Positions 62,717 through 64,000 of a DNA stretch of 64,000 nt are shown here, piece after piece. The notes beneath the pieces are model-generated. The model worked only from the letters and a program-made list of their open reading frames with translations, was not told the DNA's origin and did not search any database. The stretch is from positions 62,001-126,000 of the forward strand of contig NZ_JAUDRH010000021.1 of NCBI RefSeq assembly GCF_030381805.1. Reading direction: 5' to 3'. Position 1 is the first letter of the stretch. Every line of letters starts with the position of its first letter. Both the position numbers and the translations under genes were made by a program. The stretch is from Chlorogloeopsis sp. ULAP01. GTDB taxonomy: Bacteria > Cyanobacteriota > Cyanobacteriia > Cyanobacteriales > Nostocaceae.

Positions 62717-63827
62717 ACAGTAAAATCCACACAGGAAGCATTAAGAGTAACAAGAGTGTAGAGAGAATAATACTGCTAGCAATTAAATCGCGATCCAGAT
62801 TATACTCCTCTGCCAAAATTAAACCAGCAAAAGCCGAAGGCATTCCTGACATCAAAACCATCGCCAAACGCCGATCGCCTGATAATCCGAGTAAAAAGGT
62901 GGTAGCAATGCCAACTAGTAAAGGGATTATACAAGCTTTGATGATAGCAGGTGCGACGCCAAGTTTAATGCTTTTCCATCCTTGTAGTTGGGCTAAACGG
63001 ATGCCAGTAAGCAGAAATGCTAAGGCGATGACAATGCTAACAGAGTTTTGTAGTCCTGATTCAATTACTTTTGGTAGTGGCACTCCACAGGTGAGACAGC
63101 CGAAAATAAAAGCCCAAAGAGAAGGTACGGTTAATACTTCACGCAGTTGCATCCACCAACGATTTGAGGCTTTTTGGGAATGACTGAAGTAGCTGGCAAT
63201 TACTACTCCTAAACCATAGGGACCTGTAACATTATGGGTAATACTATAAAGTACAGCCCAGCTCATCGCATCAGAGTTAATTAAAAATGGGGCGATCGCT
63301 AAACCAACAAAACCAGTATTGCCCAACACTGCGGCAAGTATAAAACTACCATGGGTACGAGGATTATGAGCCTGGGAAGAGGATACGGGGACACAGGGAG
63401 GACACTTCCGTGCGGAGGTTCCCTCCGTTGAGGAAAGTGTCCGTCGACACAAAGACGCGGGGAATGAAGAGGATAGAGGGATACGGGGACGTGGAGACAC
63501 GGGGAGTATTTTGGGTAGATTCTCAGCGTCTGGCTTTTGGAACGATAAATGTTTCCATACCGATAAAATTAAAAATGCTACACTCAGACCTAGTACTAAT
63601 GTCACCAAAGTTACTATAGATGCTAGTAAAGGTAAGCCATTACCACTGCTAAATTCACCGATTTGACTTTGGCGGGCTAGTGTAAAAAGTTCTAGTGGTA
63701 CACCAATCCAGTAAAGACCGCGACCTAATAAACGAGGGAGCCATTGAGGTAAAAACTTACATATAAATAGCCCCAGACTTGTCCACAAAATCAGGGGCAT
63801 ATAGGCATGAAACAGAGTTTCTGTCAT
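62709..63827 (-). CDS. AEC-family transporter with in-frame repeat insertion
   Basis: This is a ten-helix-type membrane carrier of the auxin-efflux-carrier superfamily (PF03547-like). It has N-terminal helices (LWTSLGLFICKFLPQWL; LASIVTLVTLVLGLSVAFLILSV), a central SFILAAVLGNTGFVGLAIAP that matches the family, and C-terminal VLMSGMPSAFAGLILAEEYNLDRDLIASSIILST. About residues 105-155 (ILPVSPRPRIPLSSSFPAS, then TSARKCPPCVPVSS) are not family sequence. They are translated from a G+C-rich palindromic repeat that keeps the frame. The loop hit is the usual cytoplasmic loop, so the protein may still fold. The substrate is unknown. Confidence 0.85.
   Translation of the reverse strand: MTETLFHAYMPLILWTSLGLFICKFLPQWLPRLLGRGLYWIGVPLELFTLARQSQIGEFSSGNGLPLLASIVTLVTLVLGLSVAFLILSVWKHLSFQKPDAENLPKILPVSPRPRIPLSSSFPASLCRRTLSSTEGTSARKCPPCVPVSSSQAHNPRTHGSFILAAVLGNTGFVGLAIAPFLINSDAMSWAVLYSITHNVTGPYGLGVVIASYFSHSQKASNRWWMQLREVLTVPSLWAFIFGCLTCGVPLPKVIESGLQNSVSIVIALAFLLTGIRLAQLQGWKSIKLGVAPAIIKACIIPLLVGIATTFLLGLSGDRRLAMVLMSGMPSAFAGLILAEEYNLDRDLIASSIILSTLLLLLMLPVWILLFS
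63372..63515. repeat. Palindromic repeat inserted in the AEC transporter gene
   Basis: It contains a hairpin (63400-63442) in which GGACACTTCC pairs with GGAAAGTGTCC around GCGGAGG and CCTCCG. It is flanked by G+A-rich repeats such as GGATACGGGGACAC and GGAGACACGGGGAG. Related G+A-rich repeats occur inside the PKS gene at about 51012-51112. Confidence 0.75.
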
Positions 63828-64000
63828 GATTAGGAATTAGGAACTGGGAATTGGAAATTACAGATTGGGGAATGGGAACTGGATATTGGACAAGGGGCAT
63901 AGAGTGTAGTAAAAATAAAATATTTAATACCCAACCCCCAAAGTCCAATACCCAATACACAATCCTGAGTGTAGTTATAAATAATACTTAAAATTGAGGC
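63828..64000. other. Intergenic repeat region at the window end
   Basis: There is no gene. G+A-rich simple repeats (AATTAGGAACTGGGAATTGG and similar) fill most of 63831-63900; the remainder is A+T-rich. Confidence 0.5.

Overview
The window comes from a cyanobacterium, most likely a filamentous, heterocyst-forming member of the Nostocales. This rests on many HIP1 octamers (GCGATCGC), an iron-uptake porin with an SLH domain, DUF4912 and DUF4112 proteins, DevBCA-type exporter genes, a heterocyst-glycolipid-type polyketide synthase, a HetN-like reductase, and dense short intergenic repeats. The genus cannot be fixed from sequence reading alone.

Layout. Positions 1-14.7 kb are ordinary chromosome: a DUF58 protein, a 5'-damaged membrane protein, a small secreted protein, an SLH porin, a large membrane-anchored protein, threonine synthase, an unknown exported protein, a coiled-coil protein, DUF4112, an alpha/beta hydrolase and DUF4912. 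From 15.2 to 25.2 kb, on the minus strand, lies a glycan/lipid-decoration block: TcmP-like methyltransferase, a glycosyltransferase-like protein, a GT2 enzyme, UDP-galactopyranose mutase, an MGDG-synthase-like GT, an ABC exporter and a polysaccharide pyruvyl transferase. From 25.2 to 30.6 kb is a scarred accessory zone with a HetN-like reductase lacking the RGSGR peptide, a GT4 enzyme, transposase remnants, a methyltransferase pseudogene and a small double-glycine peptide gene. From 30.8 to 56.8 kb, on the minus strand, is a long probable operon: a PfaA/HglE-like PKS (KS-AT-ACP-ACP-KR-DH), a CLF-like KS/AT protein, PfaD, the DarA/DarB pair, a small membrane protein, two di-iron desaturase-like enzymes, a free ACP, a TubC-docking-domain protein, three tandem PapA/condensation-type acyltransferases, a reductase/epimerase and a DUF2141 protein. 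From 57 to 64 kb are regulatory DNA, a small possible DNA-binding protein, a devBCA exporter and an AEC-type transporter.

How it may work together (inference). The PKS, CLF/AT and PfaD proteins would build a long acyl chain. The DarB ketosynthase and DarA flavodoxin-like aromatase would join two chains into a dialkylresorcinol-type ring. The desaturases would tailor the chains and the three acyltransferases would esterify the product. The glycosyltransferases, galactofuranose supply, pyruvyl transferase and methyltransferase could decorate it, and DevBCA could export it. The combination of a heterocyst-glycolipid/PUFA-type synthase with DarA/DarB and triplicated acyltransferases is the candidate new system.

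The strongest unexpected signal is regulatory. A direct repeat of GTTGCAT with exact 11-bp period sits over the -35 region of at least four putative promoters, upstream of the HetN-like gene, the GT4 side, the PKS operon and the small possible DNA-binding gene. In three of them a CATAAT/CATAAA -10 lies exactly 23 bp downstream of the last strong half-site. This suggests one dedicated activator for both halves of the locus. A second 11-bp-period array (CTTATAA x4) lies in the same intergenic region near 58.0 kb.
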